Assembly (NCBI GenBank): GCA_036346205.1 | Contig: JARFJB010000102.1 | Coordinates: forward strand, 1,327,501-1,391,500 | Source: Vesta saturnalis | Lineage: Eukaryota > Arthropoda > Insecta > Coleoptera > Lampyridae | Length of the DNA: 64,000 bases | Reading direction: 5' to 3' | Part shown: piece after piece, positions 45,125 to 56,233 of the stretch | Layout of the letters: each line of letters starts with the position of its first letter | Position numbering within the stretch: position 1 is the first letter of the stretch | Program-made: the position numbers and the translations under genes | Notes under the pieces: model-generated | Database searches by the model: none | Seen by the model: the letters and a program-made list of their open reading frames with translations, nothing else | What the model was told of the DNA's origin: nothing

Positions 45125-45700
45125 CCTGATACGTGTGACAGACAGGCGCAGTAAAGCTGACTAGAGATTAGTCCCTTGTCTATTTAATGTAGTATTGTCG
45201 GATTAGGCATATCGGGCATTAATGTCACGTGGCAGACTACATAGTACTCTAAGGAGTCATCAGAAAGAGTATCAGGCGGATTGTAATAAGAAAAGAATAC
45301 CTTTGGAGTAAGGCAGTGCACCGTCACAGGCGAAAAGGAATTCCTACCCTAGTAAAGTAGTACCTCGGTGTCCGTTTAGCATACTAAAGTGTTCGAATGT
45401 GTGGGTTTGGTGTTTCTGATACATGTGACAAACAGGCGTACTAAGCAGACGAGAGATTAATCCCTCTATTCATTGCGGTCTCATCGAGTTAGGTACGGCG
45501 GACATTAATGTCGTCCAGGATTACGAAAATCGGAAAGCTAGATGCATATTCTAAGAAACCATCAGAAAGAGTTTCAGAGTCAGGTGGATAGCAATAGAAA
45601 GAGAATATCTTGGAGTAAGGAAGTGCACCGCTATATACTAGAAAGCACTTTCTGTCTACTAGAGCAATACTTCGGTGTCCGTTTAGCGTACTGGTTTACA
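45125..45700. repeat. Tandem repeat, two units of about 290-305 bp
   Basis: CTGATACGTGTGACAGACAG at 45126 recurs with changes at 45416, and CGGTGTCCGTTTAGC at about 45366 recurs at about 45673. Two diverged tandem copies, non-coding. Confidence 0.75.
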
Positions 45701-46413
45701 TGTAGGAGGAATTTTTCAACGGGTACGAGACTGAATTAGGGGAAGATCTGAAGCACGCATACTAGCAGGTGGTGGTCCCTTTGAACAGCTATTCTAAATT
45801 TTTTGTGTTTTTGTTCAAATCGTTAAATGTTAGTTATTTTAATTTAATGATAAAATTGTATGTTTATTAAAGTTTTGATTTAATTTTAACGTTTATTTAT
45901 GTATTGAATGCTAATTAACAATAAAGTTCCTGGCCTACTTTCCAAAATCATGAGCGCACAACGATAATTATTATGAGTAAAGATGATTTTTATTTTTTTT
46001 TACGCGAAAATCGCGCATCGGACAAAAATAAGTGAAGATATCAAATTTGCCCCAAAACAATGAGGATTTTAAAAATAATTTTTATTTTAAGAAAAGCAGT
46101 GAAGTACCATATTTTTTTTCCAAAAATATCTGCTCCATACCCCGTAAGGACGCCACTGGTTAAAGAATTAAAAGATCTACATCCAGATATGGCTGTTAAT
46201 GCTTAAAGCGCGTGTGCCAAATTTCAAAAAAATATGTACAACGTTATCAAAGTTTTAATAAGAAAACATTTTTTTTCTTAAAACTTTAACACGCTGTAGC
46301 CCAACAATTAACAGGTTTAGGACATATGTTGATATGAACTTTTCTTCTTAAAATCATCCAAGGATTCACACCGTGAAAGGATCCAATTATGAAACACCCC
46401 ATATATTTATGCA
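45701..46413. other. Non-coding stretch
   Basis: No gene seen. AT-rich. Confidence 0.45.
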
Positions 46414-46800
46414 CAGGGTGATCCAGATTGATTGAAGTGGTGGGCTCACTTCAAAAAAGCTATTCTCCACTTATTTCATTTAGTGATCCCAACTATTTCC
46501 AGTGGTGTATATACGGGTATTACTGATTGGGCGGGAAATTCAAAACTTGATATCAACAATAAATACATCAAATTTTTAAATGACATAAATATACTTGCGG
46601 CTAAATCTCGATAAATGCGGACTAATCGCGCGTTACCTTGTTTGACAATTTCGTAGTTAAGTACACAAATTTTAAATCTACGGTATAATTGTAAAAAACT
46701 AGTGTAACCTAACAGAATTAGATTAGATACACAAAACTACAGTAACCTAACAAAGGTAGAATAGATAAACAAAACTACTGTAACCTAACAGAAAAAAATT

Positions 46801-46871
46801 GCATGATCCGGGAATCGAACCTGCGTCACCCTCGTGTCAGCAGAGCAACAATACCACTAGACCAGCCGTGC
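46801..46871 (-). other. tRNA-like sequence (Val-type GAC loop)
   Basis: Minus strand: A-box TGGTCTAGTGGTA, loop CTGACAC (anticodon GAC) with a 4 of 5 paired stem, and B-box GGTTCGATTCCCGG. The acceptor arms GCACGGC and ATCATGC pair poorly. Probably a SINE or tRNA pseudogene rather than a working tRNA. Confidence 0.5.
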
Positions 46872-47064
46872 TTTTCCATATCGACGTTGAAACTGTTATT
46901 TAAACCATTTAAAAACTATACATTCAAAGCTATTTCCTATTGGTCCGCACTTATCGAGAATTAGCCGCAAGTATAAATAGTCTGTATTTCTTGATGTTCT
47001 TAATGTTATTAAAAATGCCAATAAGTAAAAGGAATGTTTTTATTTCAATTTGGATTTAATTTGA

Positions 47065-47098
47065 CTGATGACGGAGACAGATTATAGTCTCCGAAAGC
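47065..47098 (+). other. CTGATGA-stem-CGAAA motif
   Basis: CTGATGA is followed by CGGAGAC, eight bases, GTCTCCG and AAAGC. The 7-bp arms are perfectly complementary, which resembles the stem II region of a hammerhead ribozyme. The C just after CTGATGA and the G of GAAA would have to pair, which is not canonical. Confidence 0.4.
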
Positions 47099-47109
47099 TT
47101 ATAATAGGT

Positions 47110-48201
47110 GCGGAAAATGTTGTCCATTATTTTCTAAGCATAAATTTGCCCTTGGTTTAATATTCTCGAAGACGGCTGCTAACTGTTGTAGAGTTGTTGC
47201 ATTAACGGCGTTCACTATGGAATTCTGTAACCGTATGCAAACTATTTGCATACACAACATTTTTAAGATGACCAAAGAGAAAGTAGTCGAACGGAGTCAA
47301 GCAGGGAGATCATGATGCCCATCGATCTTTGCTTATTATTCTATAATCGAAAAATTGTGATAAATATGCAACGTTGTACAGGCCGTGTGGGCTGTTGCGT
47401 AGTCTTGCTGGAAATACCCATTTTGAAGCTTGTCGTCGTGCAGTTGTTCAATAAAATGTTATAGAATTAATTGTTGATAGTTTTTCGGCATTTACATTTT
47501 CATTAAAAAAAATTGGTCCAATTATTCTTCTTCTCGACATGGTAATCCAAACTTCAGTTTTAACTGGATGTAGGTAATGGAGTTTCATTAAATACATGGA
47601 GATTTTCAGTTGACCAGGTTCGGTAATTTTGGGAATTTATACAGCCGCTTAAATGAAACCATGCCTCGTTACTGAAAGATGCTATGTCCAAAACATCATT
47701 GTTATTGAGATTTTCGTTAAACGAGGTACAGTACGTTCGACGCTTTTCAAAATCAGTTGGCAGCAATTCTTGTAATACAAATATTTTGTACGGGTACATT
47801 TTCAGTTTTCTACAAGCGCTCTGGCATGTCCCATACGAAACCCCTACAATGATAATTAATAAATAATTAACATTTAGTAGTAAACACAAATTTTAATCAA
47901 CTACCATTTTGAGCACACAATCGTCTTAAAGATTTATTGGGACTAGCTTCCAATCGCCCTCGAATATCTTTTAAACATTTTTCGTCAAGTACCTTTGGAT
48001 ACGGAGCCGGTGTCACGTAAGCGTTGAACAATTCGACGAACATACTGTGTGAATGTTTCGTAGGTAACTCAATATTGGAGAACCGTTGTTGGAATTCCTC
48101 GAAGCAAGAAACTTGCGAATATTTCCAGACACCACCTTCATCTCGTTACCCAGACCAAAATAAGCCTCCAAGATAAACTTATTGTATTCATTCGAAAACA
48201 T
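47110..48201 (-). pseudogene. rosa-like transposase, broken; first catalytic Asp is Asn
   Basis: Opens MFSNEYNKFILEAYF at 48201. Later frames give RGRLEASPNKSLRRLCAQN, a 61-base GT...TAG intron (47844-47904), and GVSYGTCQSACRKLKMYPYK. The first catalytic block reads SFSNEAWFHLSG, with Asn in place of the Asp seen in the other copies. Beyond it: RTWSTENLHVFNE, RRRIIGPIFFNEN, a decayed second catalytic region, LTPFDYFLFGHLKNVVYAN and a tail near 47110. Several frameshifts and stops. Confidence 0.65.
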
Positions 48202-48548
48202 GACACTAATAATTATAACCTAAAAATTATTCGCTTTTTATTTCTATTCAAAACAGAGCTCTGTATTTATTTACTTACCAGATAAATCAATCAAGTATGT
48301 ACAGATTTCGTCTTGAAAAAGATAGATTTTACGTGAATTACAGGAACAAAAAAAAAGACAAATAAAACGACAAGAACAGACGGAAGCAAGTTATGACAGT
48401 TTATACATACGTATTTACGCACGCTCATGACCCCAACGGATGAAAGTTTTGATAAATAACTTACACTTACAGTGTTAGAATACATTTTTGATAACAACAT
48501 GACATAGCTGAGTTAGAAAACCCTACAATCAATCTGGATCACGCTGTA

Positions 48549-48572
48549 TATATATATATATATATATATATA
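48549..48572. repeat. Short (AT)n tract
   Basis: AT dinucleotides directly after the right end of the second rosa-like element. Confidence 0.85.
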
Positions 48573-48959
48573 CTGGATTTTTTTTTATTTTACTTCCTAT
48601 GCGATTGATTTTATCGCTTACTGGGAAATATTATACAAACGGAATTCTTTTTAGAGAAAATTAAATCTACTTTCAGATCAATACGTATAAAATTAAATGA
48701 ATTTAATTTCTCCTTCTGGAAGTAGATTTATACACTGCATTCGATTCATTTTTATCGTTTCTCAGGACCATCGACAGGAACGGGAGAATTAAATCGGAAT
48801 AGAAATGGGATTTACTGTGTAAAGAATTTAGAGGAAACGGCTGGTAATGCGTTAATAATTATTCTGGAAACAGACACAAAAATGTCGGTATAAATGACGG
48901 GTTGTCAGGATTTATAACGGTTTTACAGGAAAATCTGACTGAAACGGAGGTTATGCAAC

Positions 48960-49620
48960 CGATCTAATATCAGCAGATCGTTCGTGTAGGTGTGTGTTAG
49001 GAAGGATCACTTAGCAAATGGGCGTACGCTCCATTGGTTAAGTAGAAAGATGCTAGATCGAACAGATCTACGCCTTTCAGACAAGCAAGGTAAAAAAATC
49101 ACCTTTACATGCATACGCCTTATGGGATAATTCCTTTAGAAGGGTAAAGATATTTGTTTTCCGCGGCTTGCTCTCCAGGGAAGTGTTAATGTATCAGGTA
49201 TTGCGGTATTTTACAGACAAAATCAATTCATAATCTACCAAAAACAGAAGAGAAATCTTTCCAAATGGAAACTGGTCGGATAAATTCTACAACTTACCCA
49301 AGTAGGCTGGCAGGTAGAAGTAAAATAAATGCGGAGGTCCAGTTGGTTGGTGAAGACCTCAGGATGGAAGAGGCAAGAGAAGATGAAAGCTTCAGGGCAG
49401 AAATCAACAATAAGTTAATTAATCTGGCGTCGCCGTTCCGCTTATATAGTTCGGGCTCAAACGTGATTCGATAATGAGTTATATCGCGATTGGACAGGAT
49501 TGTAAAAAAATGAGGTGATGTTCTGGTGGGGTTCTTGCGTCCAAATCTTAAACGATTTCTTGATTACAGAAGAAGGGGTAGAATTTAATTATTTTAACTG
49601 CACCGGGGCGTTATTCTATA
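48960..49620 (+). repeat. LTR-like repeat, copy 1
   Basis: Shares order and sequence with 50790-51500: GGGCGTACGCTC, CGCCTTTCAGACAAGCAAGG, GTATTGCGGTATTTTACAGA, CGCTTATATAG and CGATTTCTTGATTACAGAAG. TATA-like box near 49439. About 60-70 percent similar by eye. No ORF with recognisable function (the 69-codon frame at 49265 has none). Confidence 0.55.
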
Positions 49621-49690
49621 ACATAAACGGACAAGATAAATAATTAATTTGCAGATTTTTGTACAGATTTCTGGATCTTTACAATATATG

Positions 49691-49874
49691 CAGGGTGAGT
49701 ATTTAGTGCGGGATTGGTCGATTACTCCGTTATGATACAGTATAGTAAAAAAAGTTATTTACAAAAATTGTACGAACGTTCTCGTTACTTGGAAAATATG
49801 CCGCTCTCTACAGGATGATTCATAACTACGTGTCAACACAAACAGACAATTTTTTAATTGGACACCCTGTATAT
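49691..49874. mobile_element. Small MITE with CAGGGTG/CACCCTG ends
   Basis: CAGGGTGAGT at 49691 and GGACACCCTG near 49866 form short inverted ends around non-coding DNA, in the style of the rosa-like elements nearby. No clear duplication. Confidence 0.35.
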
Positions 49875-50399
49875 TTCCCCATATTTAGATTTCTATTAGA
49901 ATCCCTGTTCTTACAATATGCAGTTGTACATAACCATCCAGAGTATGAAATAAACACTATGTATATGGAGAAGTAATAAATAAATAATTGTTTATTTTAT
50001 ATAATAAGGTAAACAATATGTTCTAGTATTAAAACTAACTGTAACACAAATCATCGACGAATATCTGAATAAAGGGTGAGCCAAAACACAGAATTACGAT
50101 TCTTTGAAATTTTTTAAATGCACCCCGGTATATTTTATTTTCTCAAAAGATTGTATTTGTTATACCCTTTCATTTTTAAGAAGCATTCCCTATACCTAAA
50201 TTCATTACTTTCCGAGAAATTTTTCAATTTCTTCAAGTTTCAGGTATACCTTAAATTTGTGTGACTAAAAATAATTTAATCTTCGATAATAATGTAACAA
50301 AATTATTTTTTATACCATAAACGATTAAAACATAACGTAAACCATAACAATATGAATGAAAGTAGGCAGTTTCTAGATTAATAATACTTCAAAAATAAT
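49875..50399. other. Non-coding AT-rich stretch
   Basis: No gene seen. Confidence 0.45.
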
Positions 50400-50475
50400 C
50401 TTTAAGAAAACAAAACAGGTAGGCTTTGAAAAAATGACAGTTTTTTCAAAGCCTACCTGTTTTGTTTTCTTAAAG
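50400..50475. repeat. Perfect 35-bp hairpin, 6-base loop
   Basis: Arms 50400-50434 and 50441-50475 are exact reverse complements around TGACAG. No mismatches, unlike the decayed repeats around it. Confidence 0.9.
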
Positions 50476-50574
50476 TTTATTGTTTTGTTTCCAAGTTTCC
50501 AGTTAGAAATATTTCTTTTCTGTCTGGTAGATTATATCTCGATCTTGTCTGTAAAACACCGCAATATCTGATAC

Positions 50575-52105
50575 ACTAATAGAAATTTGTACTTTATGGA
50601 AAATGGTATTAATTAGTGGAATTTATGTATTTCTTCAAGAAGCGGCTTACAATACTTTATTAAGTATTTTGGGTACGAAAGGAAGGAGTTTCGTATTTAA
50701 TAACTGGTGAACAAGATTGATAACGGTTTTAACAGTATAATCTAACAGAAACGGAATTTTCTGAAGATTATTATGCGATTATCTGTCTGCAGGTTTTACG
50801 GTCTTGTACATGTTAGGTACTTGGCGGTAGGATAGGATGAATTAATCAAACGAGCGTACGCCCTGGTTAATTAGATGGTGGGTAGACTGAACAGGCGTAC
50901 ACCTTTCAGATAAGCAAAGGTAGAAAATGCCTATAAAGGCGTACAGGTTGCGGGTATTTCCCGAGGAATTCTCAGTACTTTTCAGGCGACAACCAAAAAA
51001 GTAGGATATTGTGTATTAGGACATGTTTGTTTACGCTGGGCATACACCCGAGTAAGTCATTAGTGTACAGGTATGGTAGTGTTTTGTAGACAGCATCGAT
51101 TAATAATCTGCCAAGGCAAGAAAGAAATATTATAACGGAAAACTGGTCTTTTGAATATAATCGGAAAATTTTATAACTAACTCCGAAATGGGTCGACTGG
51201 TAGAAATAACGCCTACTGATTTCAGCTAGGTCGGAATAAAAATCAGGAACGAATCCAGGATAGAAGTGATCGGCATCGAAGATTATAAAATAATAAAGTC
51301 GGTAAGGACTTCAGTAAAGAAGTCGACGTTCGAGATGACGATAGAAGTCCTCTTATATACTCCGCGATCTAACGTAATTGGGTGAGATAATGGAGGTGGC
51401 GCGTTGGTGGTGTCTTGCGTCGAAATCTATAACGATTTCTTAACTACGGAAGAAGGGGAAACATTTACTTATTGTAATGAACAGAAATATTTTTAAGCAA
51501 AGCAAGTGGATAATTAAATAATTCATTTAAGGATTTTGGGATATTTACAGTTATAGGTTTAAGGTTTCTGGAAAGAGACTTATGTGTTTTGCTTGAGAAC
51601 ATTTTCTAAATATTAGAAGAAAGACGTAGCTTCAATTAGACAGTGCTCCTTGCCATTTTCAACACACAATCTTCTTAACAGAAAGTTTCTTTCCAAACAA
51701 ATGGATAGGGAGGGGTGGTCCATGTAACTGGTCAGCTAGATCCCGGATCTTACCGCCATGGGTTTGTTTTTATGAGGATTTGTTAAGAATGTTGTGTACA
51801 AAAGTTTTCCTACCACTGCAGGTAATATGAAGAATTACAAATGCGTTCGCATCAATCACACCAAACATACAGCAGAATGTCAGATCATTTAAATAGAGAA
51901 TAAGGCTTTGTATCAAAGAAAACGGAGGTCATGTCGAACATTTACTATAATATTTTTGTTTTGGTCTTTCGCTTTTGTAGTTTTAAATCAAAACATGCTT
52001 TTGTATACTAATTACGGTAAATTAATTGTAAAGCTTTTATTAGCACAGTTAGGTTGAATTTATAATTAACTGTCAATAATAAAATTGCGAAACCCATTTC
52101 AATTA
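50575..52105. repeat. Inverted-repeat arm A (LTR-like copy 2 plus inner sequence)
   Basis: Pairs in inverted orientation with arm B. Contains the LTR-like copy (about 50790-51500, TATA-like CTTATATACTCC at 51354) and inner sequence ending AATTGCGAAACCCATTTC. 51740-51955 is extra relative to arm B. Confidence 0.7.
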
Positions 52106-53414
52106 AACGTTAGTCCACCTCGGTCGTTTTGGGAAAAACGGTAAATTAAGAAAAAACTTTCTCCATATGTATGTAGAGGGTCTATGTAACCATGTTTTAA
52201 AAATATTTTGAAATATGCAGGGTGATCCAAAAAGTTTTTATTTGACAAACCTATATTTTTTTAAATGAAAATGCAAATTTGAATTCTATAGTCAATTCAA
52301 TTCATGTTTATTCTGAGTTCCTTATACATAAAGTTTTACCATTTGTGAAATATTTCACTATTTTGATAAATGCAGAGGTTCTGCAAAAGCTGAATAACTA
52401 TGTAACCTGTAAATTAACTCTACTAAAATACCAACATCGTAGGCTAAGAGCTATAACAAGAAAACTTTTTGAATGTTGTACAGGGTGTCAGATATTTAAG
52501 GCTCAATTCAAACTTAAAAAGCGTGCTTTACTTAAATGGATCGCCCAGTATTTTATTCAGTTAAATAATTGCTTATTTAATCGTCTTTCAATTGTTATCA
52601 GGCTTCCCTATACCTAAACTTAATACTTCCGAAGTTAGGTAAATTTTAAAAGTCGTTTTGTGAAATATTGATTCTATACATACTTTATATTTTTTTTAAT
52701 CAAGTTAGTTGATGTCAGGCCTAACAAAAAATGAACGTTGATCTCATTTCAGAGAGGGTTAACATGGTTCTGTCGTTTATTGAGGTGCCTTGTATCTGGA
52801 AATCTTAGAGAATAAACCTTCGCCGTTAATGAACAATTTTCTAAGTATTCCACTTTTGTTAAAACCATACTAACCCGCTTTTTAGCAGAGTAAGTAACCT
52901 TTAAGTGAGAAGTGTTAACGGCTTCCTGTTTAAACGGGGCTGCCAGTCGCGAACTGAGCCCTTAGTCGCACCCCATTCGTTTTTTGTCTTTGGAAAACGA
53001 AATTTCAAAGCAAAACCAATTAAACACAATCAATAACACCATGGAAAGGAGTAAACCCATATACAGCTTAAAAACTAATAATCAAAGTGTCAACACCAAT
53101 AACAACACCGCTAAAACTCTTTTTTATGTAAAAACTGTGTGGGGTAGGAATTCTTAAAGACGTTCATTGTCCTTCTACTTCTGCTACTACAACAAACTGC
53201 ACAACAAGAAGATGGTGTATATCTAATTATGTACAGTTTTACCAAAAAAACAAACTACTTTGTTAAGTCAACAGCTTTTTGAATGGGTTTTTAACACGAA
53301 TCTACACATAACAAACGTGTGTGTGTCCTCCAGAAGCAATATTGGATTGAAATATTACATACTTTTAGTATTTGTGATATAAACCGAGATTTTTCACAGT
53401 GTACAGTTAATCGA
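52106..53414. other. Spacer between inverted arms
   Basis: Non-coding apart from repeat. 52218-52740 is one end of a suspected rosa-like TIR pair (see next entry). A 112-codon frame at 52279-52617 lies wholly in that repeat and is not called. Confidence 0.5.
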
Positions 53415-53962
53415 AATGGCTTTCGTAATTTCCTTATTGGCAATTAATTTTAGATTCAACCTAACTGTGCTTATAAAAGCTTTGGAATTAATTTAGCGTA
53501 ATTAGTACAAAAAAATGTTTCGATTAAAACTACAAAAGCGATAGACCAATACAAAAATATCTAGCTGGCCAGTTACATGGACCACCCCTCCCTATCCGTT
53601 TGTTTGGAAACTTTCTATTAAGAAAATTTCTGACTGTGTGTTGAAAATGGCAAGGAGCACTATCTAATTAAAGCCATGTTCTTCGAATATTTAGAAAGAT
53701 GTTCTCAAGCAGAATACATAAGTCTCTTTACAAAAACCTTACAACAGTAAAGATCCCAAAATCCTTAAATTAATTATTTAATTATCCACTTGCTTTGCTT
53801 AAAAATGTTCCTGTTCATTACAATAATTAATTGTTTCCCGTTCTTTCGTAGTTAAGAAATCGATATATTCCACGCAAGACCCCACCAACGCGCCACCTCC
53901 ATTATCTCACCCAATCACGTTAGATTGCTGAGCATAAAAGCGACCTTACTTCTCTCCTCGTC

Positions 53963-54344
53963 ACCGAGCTGGTAGTGTAGTGGTGACACGACCTGCTTAG
54001 CATTCGGGAAGTAATGGGTTCGATTCCCGTTACCGTCTACCTTGTATGAGGTTTTCTCAGGGGGTTCTCATACACATGTAGCGGCATGGTCACTGTATAT
54101 ATGCACACCATGCGCGGCTACTTAGGCGAATGCTGGGGTAGTACTTTCCCCCTCAGAACCCTAACTCCGTTCCTTCCGATCCTATCCTGACCACACCTAT
54201 CCTTAATCCCACCATGCTTATATACGTAATGTATGTATGTATGCTGAGAATCCATGATTATGGCTGAAGGAGCTCGGGAAACTCGAGCAGCCCGCCCTCC
54301 CCCTTGGGGAGGGAATGAAATACGTTGCCTTTTACTTTTTTCCT
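53963..54344 (+). mobile_element. tRNA-Ala-derived SINE, copy 2, 382 bp
   Basis: Same family as 25948-26328. The tRNA-like head has A box TAGTGTAGTGG, anticodon loop TTAGCAT (AGC, Ala) and B box GGTTCGATTCC. Flanked by TCTCCTCGTC at 53953-53962 and 54345-54354. The second copy of that 10-mer also borders the Jockey. Confidence 0.85.
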
Positions 54345-54902
54345 TCTCCTCGTCCCAGGGCAGTCCGAACCTCGGTATCGAACGTAATCCCCTTCTCGCG
54401 TAAGAGTCTTTGTGATTTTTATTACAAATTTCTTAATTTCCAAAAAAAGAACTTGGCGTTTTCACGCTCATCGTTCCGGCATCGTGATCTTCGCCGCTTC
54501 AGAGTTAGATCTGTCACTGCTTGCACACGGATTATACGAAGAGGCGCTCATCAGTAGAGGAGCCACAGCCTAGCAGCAATCAGGAGCCGCCGGAATACAG
54601 CAGGAGCTAAGAACAACACATAGAAGCATCCAGGACACCGCCACCACCAACTACAGGATCGACGTCCGGTAAAGCAATAGGTATCAGTTTAATAAAAATA
54701 TTGTTTTAATTTTAATCTATTTGTTTTATTTTAACACTTGTTTTCTTCCTTTTTCTATTGGGTCTCTGATTTTCAAGCCTTTTATCCTCAAAGTGTGAGG
54801 CTGCACCTCGGCGGAGACCCGGCCTTCTCTTAAAACAATTATCCTTCTTTCTTAATTCTTTTCTTTAATTCAATTTCCAAACCTCCACTAACAACAACCG
54901 CG

Positions 54903-54979
54903 ATGGTTAAGCACGGTCGCCACCGTACTACCGTAACGGTGGTATTCCCAACCCCCGACACCACCTGTCCACTTATATC

Positions 54980-55014
<35 letters not shown>

Positions 55015-56182
55015 TCGCACACACACTCGCCTCGCCACCACCATCCTCCCGTATACGCTCCCACTCGAACACCTCGTCCATTTCCACCTCATCAACACAC
55101 TCCTACATTTCAACACGGTCTACCGTCTCTACAAAACCACACAAACCCGCACACACACAGAAACCCGCACACACACACACACACACAAACCCATAGCCGC
55201 CCAGCCACCTGTAACTGCTGTGATTCCTACAACCGCTTCCCCCAATCCTGAACCCACCCGCTCCCAATCCTCTAGGTATTGCATCCGCAATATCCCAAAA
55301 TCAATTACAACCCAGAAATCCCTTTTTAATTCCTTAAAATCCCTTAACCTTCCCTGGTTGAACTTAACATTCAACCATAACCATACCTGTCTCTTAGAGA
55401 CCGCCTCTCCCTTGCCGGATGGTACGCAGCTTAGGCTGCGACACCATTTCGGTGACCCACCCGTCACCCTCACCCAACACTTCGGTCTCCGTTTACCTAA
55501 CTCCACTCCTAGAGCTCCCTCCTTCTCCTGCGTGATTCGTCACGTAGATAAGAACATCCCAGCCCAAGAGATTCTGGATGCAATCGATTTTCCAGACGTG
55601 AAGAAGGCCGTTCGTATCACCTGGAAGGTCACAAACACCCCAACTTTTCTTGTCCAAATCATAACTCCTTTCCAAACCACCCTAGAATACCTCCTCGCAC
55701 GCGGTTTCGTCATGTTCGGGAGACACTACCGTTGCGAACCTTCCCTTATCCCACAACCTCTCCCAAAATATTGTTCTTTGGTTGGGGCGTACCGCGGAAG
55801 AGTGTCCTTCCCACGCGATCCGCTGTCCAAACTATGGCGAAAGTCACTGATCCTCCGCCTGCAAATCCTCGGCAAACCCAAGGTGTAACAACCGCGGGGA
55901 TTCTCACCCTACCTATTCCTTTAAGTTCCGGAAGCGGCAGGAACCTCCCAGTTCCCTATCGAAGATGGTATCCCTTGAACCCATCCTGTCTTCCGAAGAG
56001 TCCTACTCGGAAGACACCGCCCACCTCAAATCCACTCCCAATACCGACCCCCTTTCGATTAAGGACTTCCTGCAAGTCCCTACACACTCCCTTTTCCGCA
56101 TGTTCCCTAACATGGTTCTTCGCTCCCTAGACCCCTCTCTCAAAACTTTTTCATCGACGTATCAACGTCTGCGTATCAGGTA
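54903..56182 (+). pseudogene. Jockey ORF1 (gag-like), frameshifted
   Basis: ATG 54903 opens MVKHGRHRTTVTVVFPTPDT. Two (CA)n tracts (about 54979-55012 and 55145-55188) encode Thr-His runs, and the frame slips at the second. The next frame (55188-55888) carries YCIRNIPKSITTQKSLFNSL and CVIRHVDKNIPAQEILDAID. It then has FVMFGRHYRCEPS and SFPRDPLSKLWRKS, where zinc-knuckle cysteines appear partly lost. A third frame gives MVSLEPILSSEESYSEDTAH and ends TAG at 56180-56182. ORF1 proteins bind element RNA in ribonucleoprotein particles. The microsatellite slip is the clearest break. Confidence 0.7.
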
Positions 56183-56233
56183 GGCGGATAAAGGTAGCCG
56201 TAATCCGCCAACCCAATCCTTAACTCCTTCCCA

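Larger units (their letters stand above)
46414..48546 (-). mobile_element. Second rosa-like mariner, 2,133 bp
   Basis: CAGGGTGATCCAGATTGATT at the left end pairs with AATCAATCTGGATCACGCTG at the right. TA follows the right end, while the left flank is GCA, so the target TA has mutated there. It carries one minus-strand transposase (47150-48201) and a tRNA-like segment at 46801-46871. Confidence 0.65.

Noticed and set aside
46801..46871. Functional tRNA-Val gene
   Set aside because: Poor acceptor pairing and a mismatch in the anticodon stem; kept only as tRNA-like.
52279..52617. 112-residue plus-strand gene
   Set aside because: Lies inside a TIR-like repeat that is inverted at 61640-62163; a chance frame.
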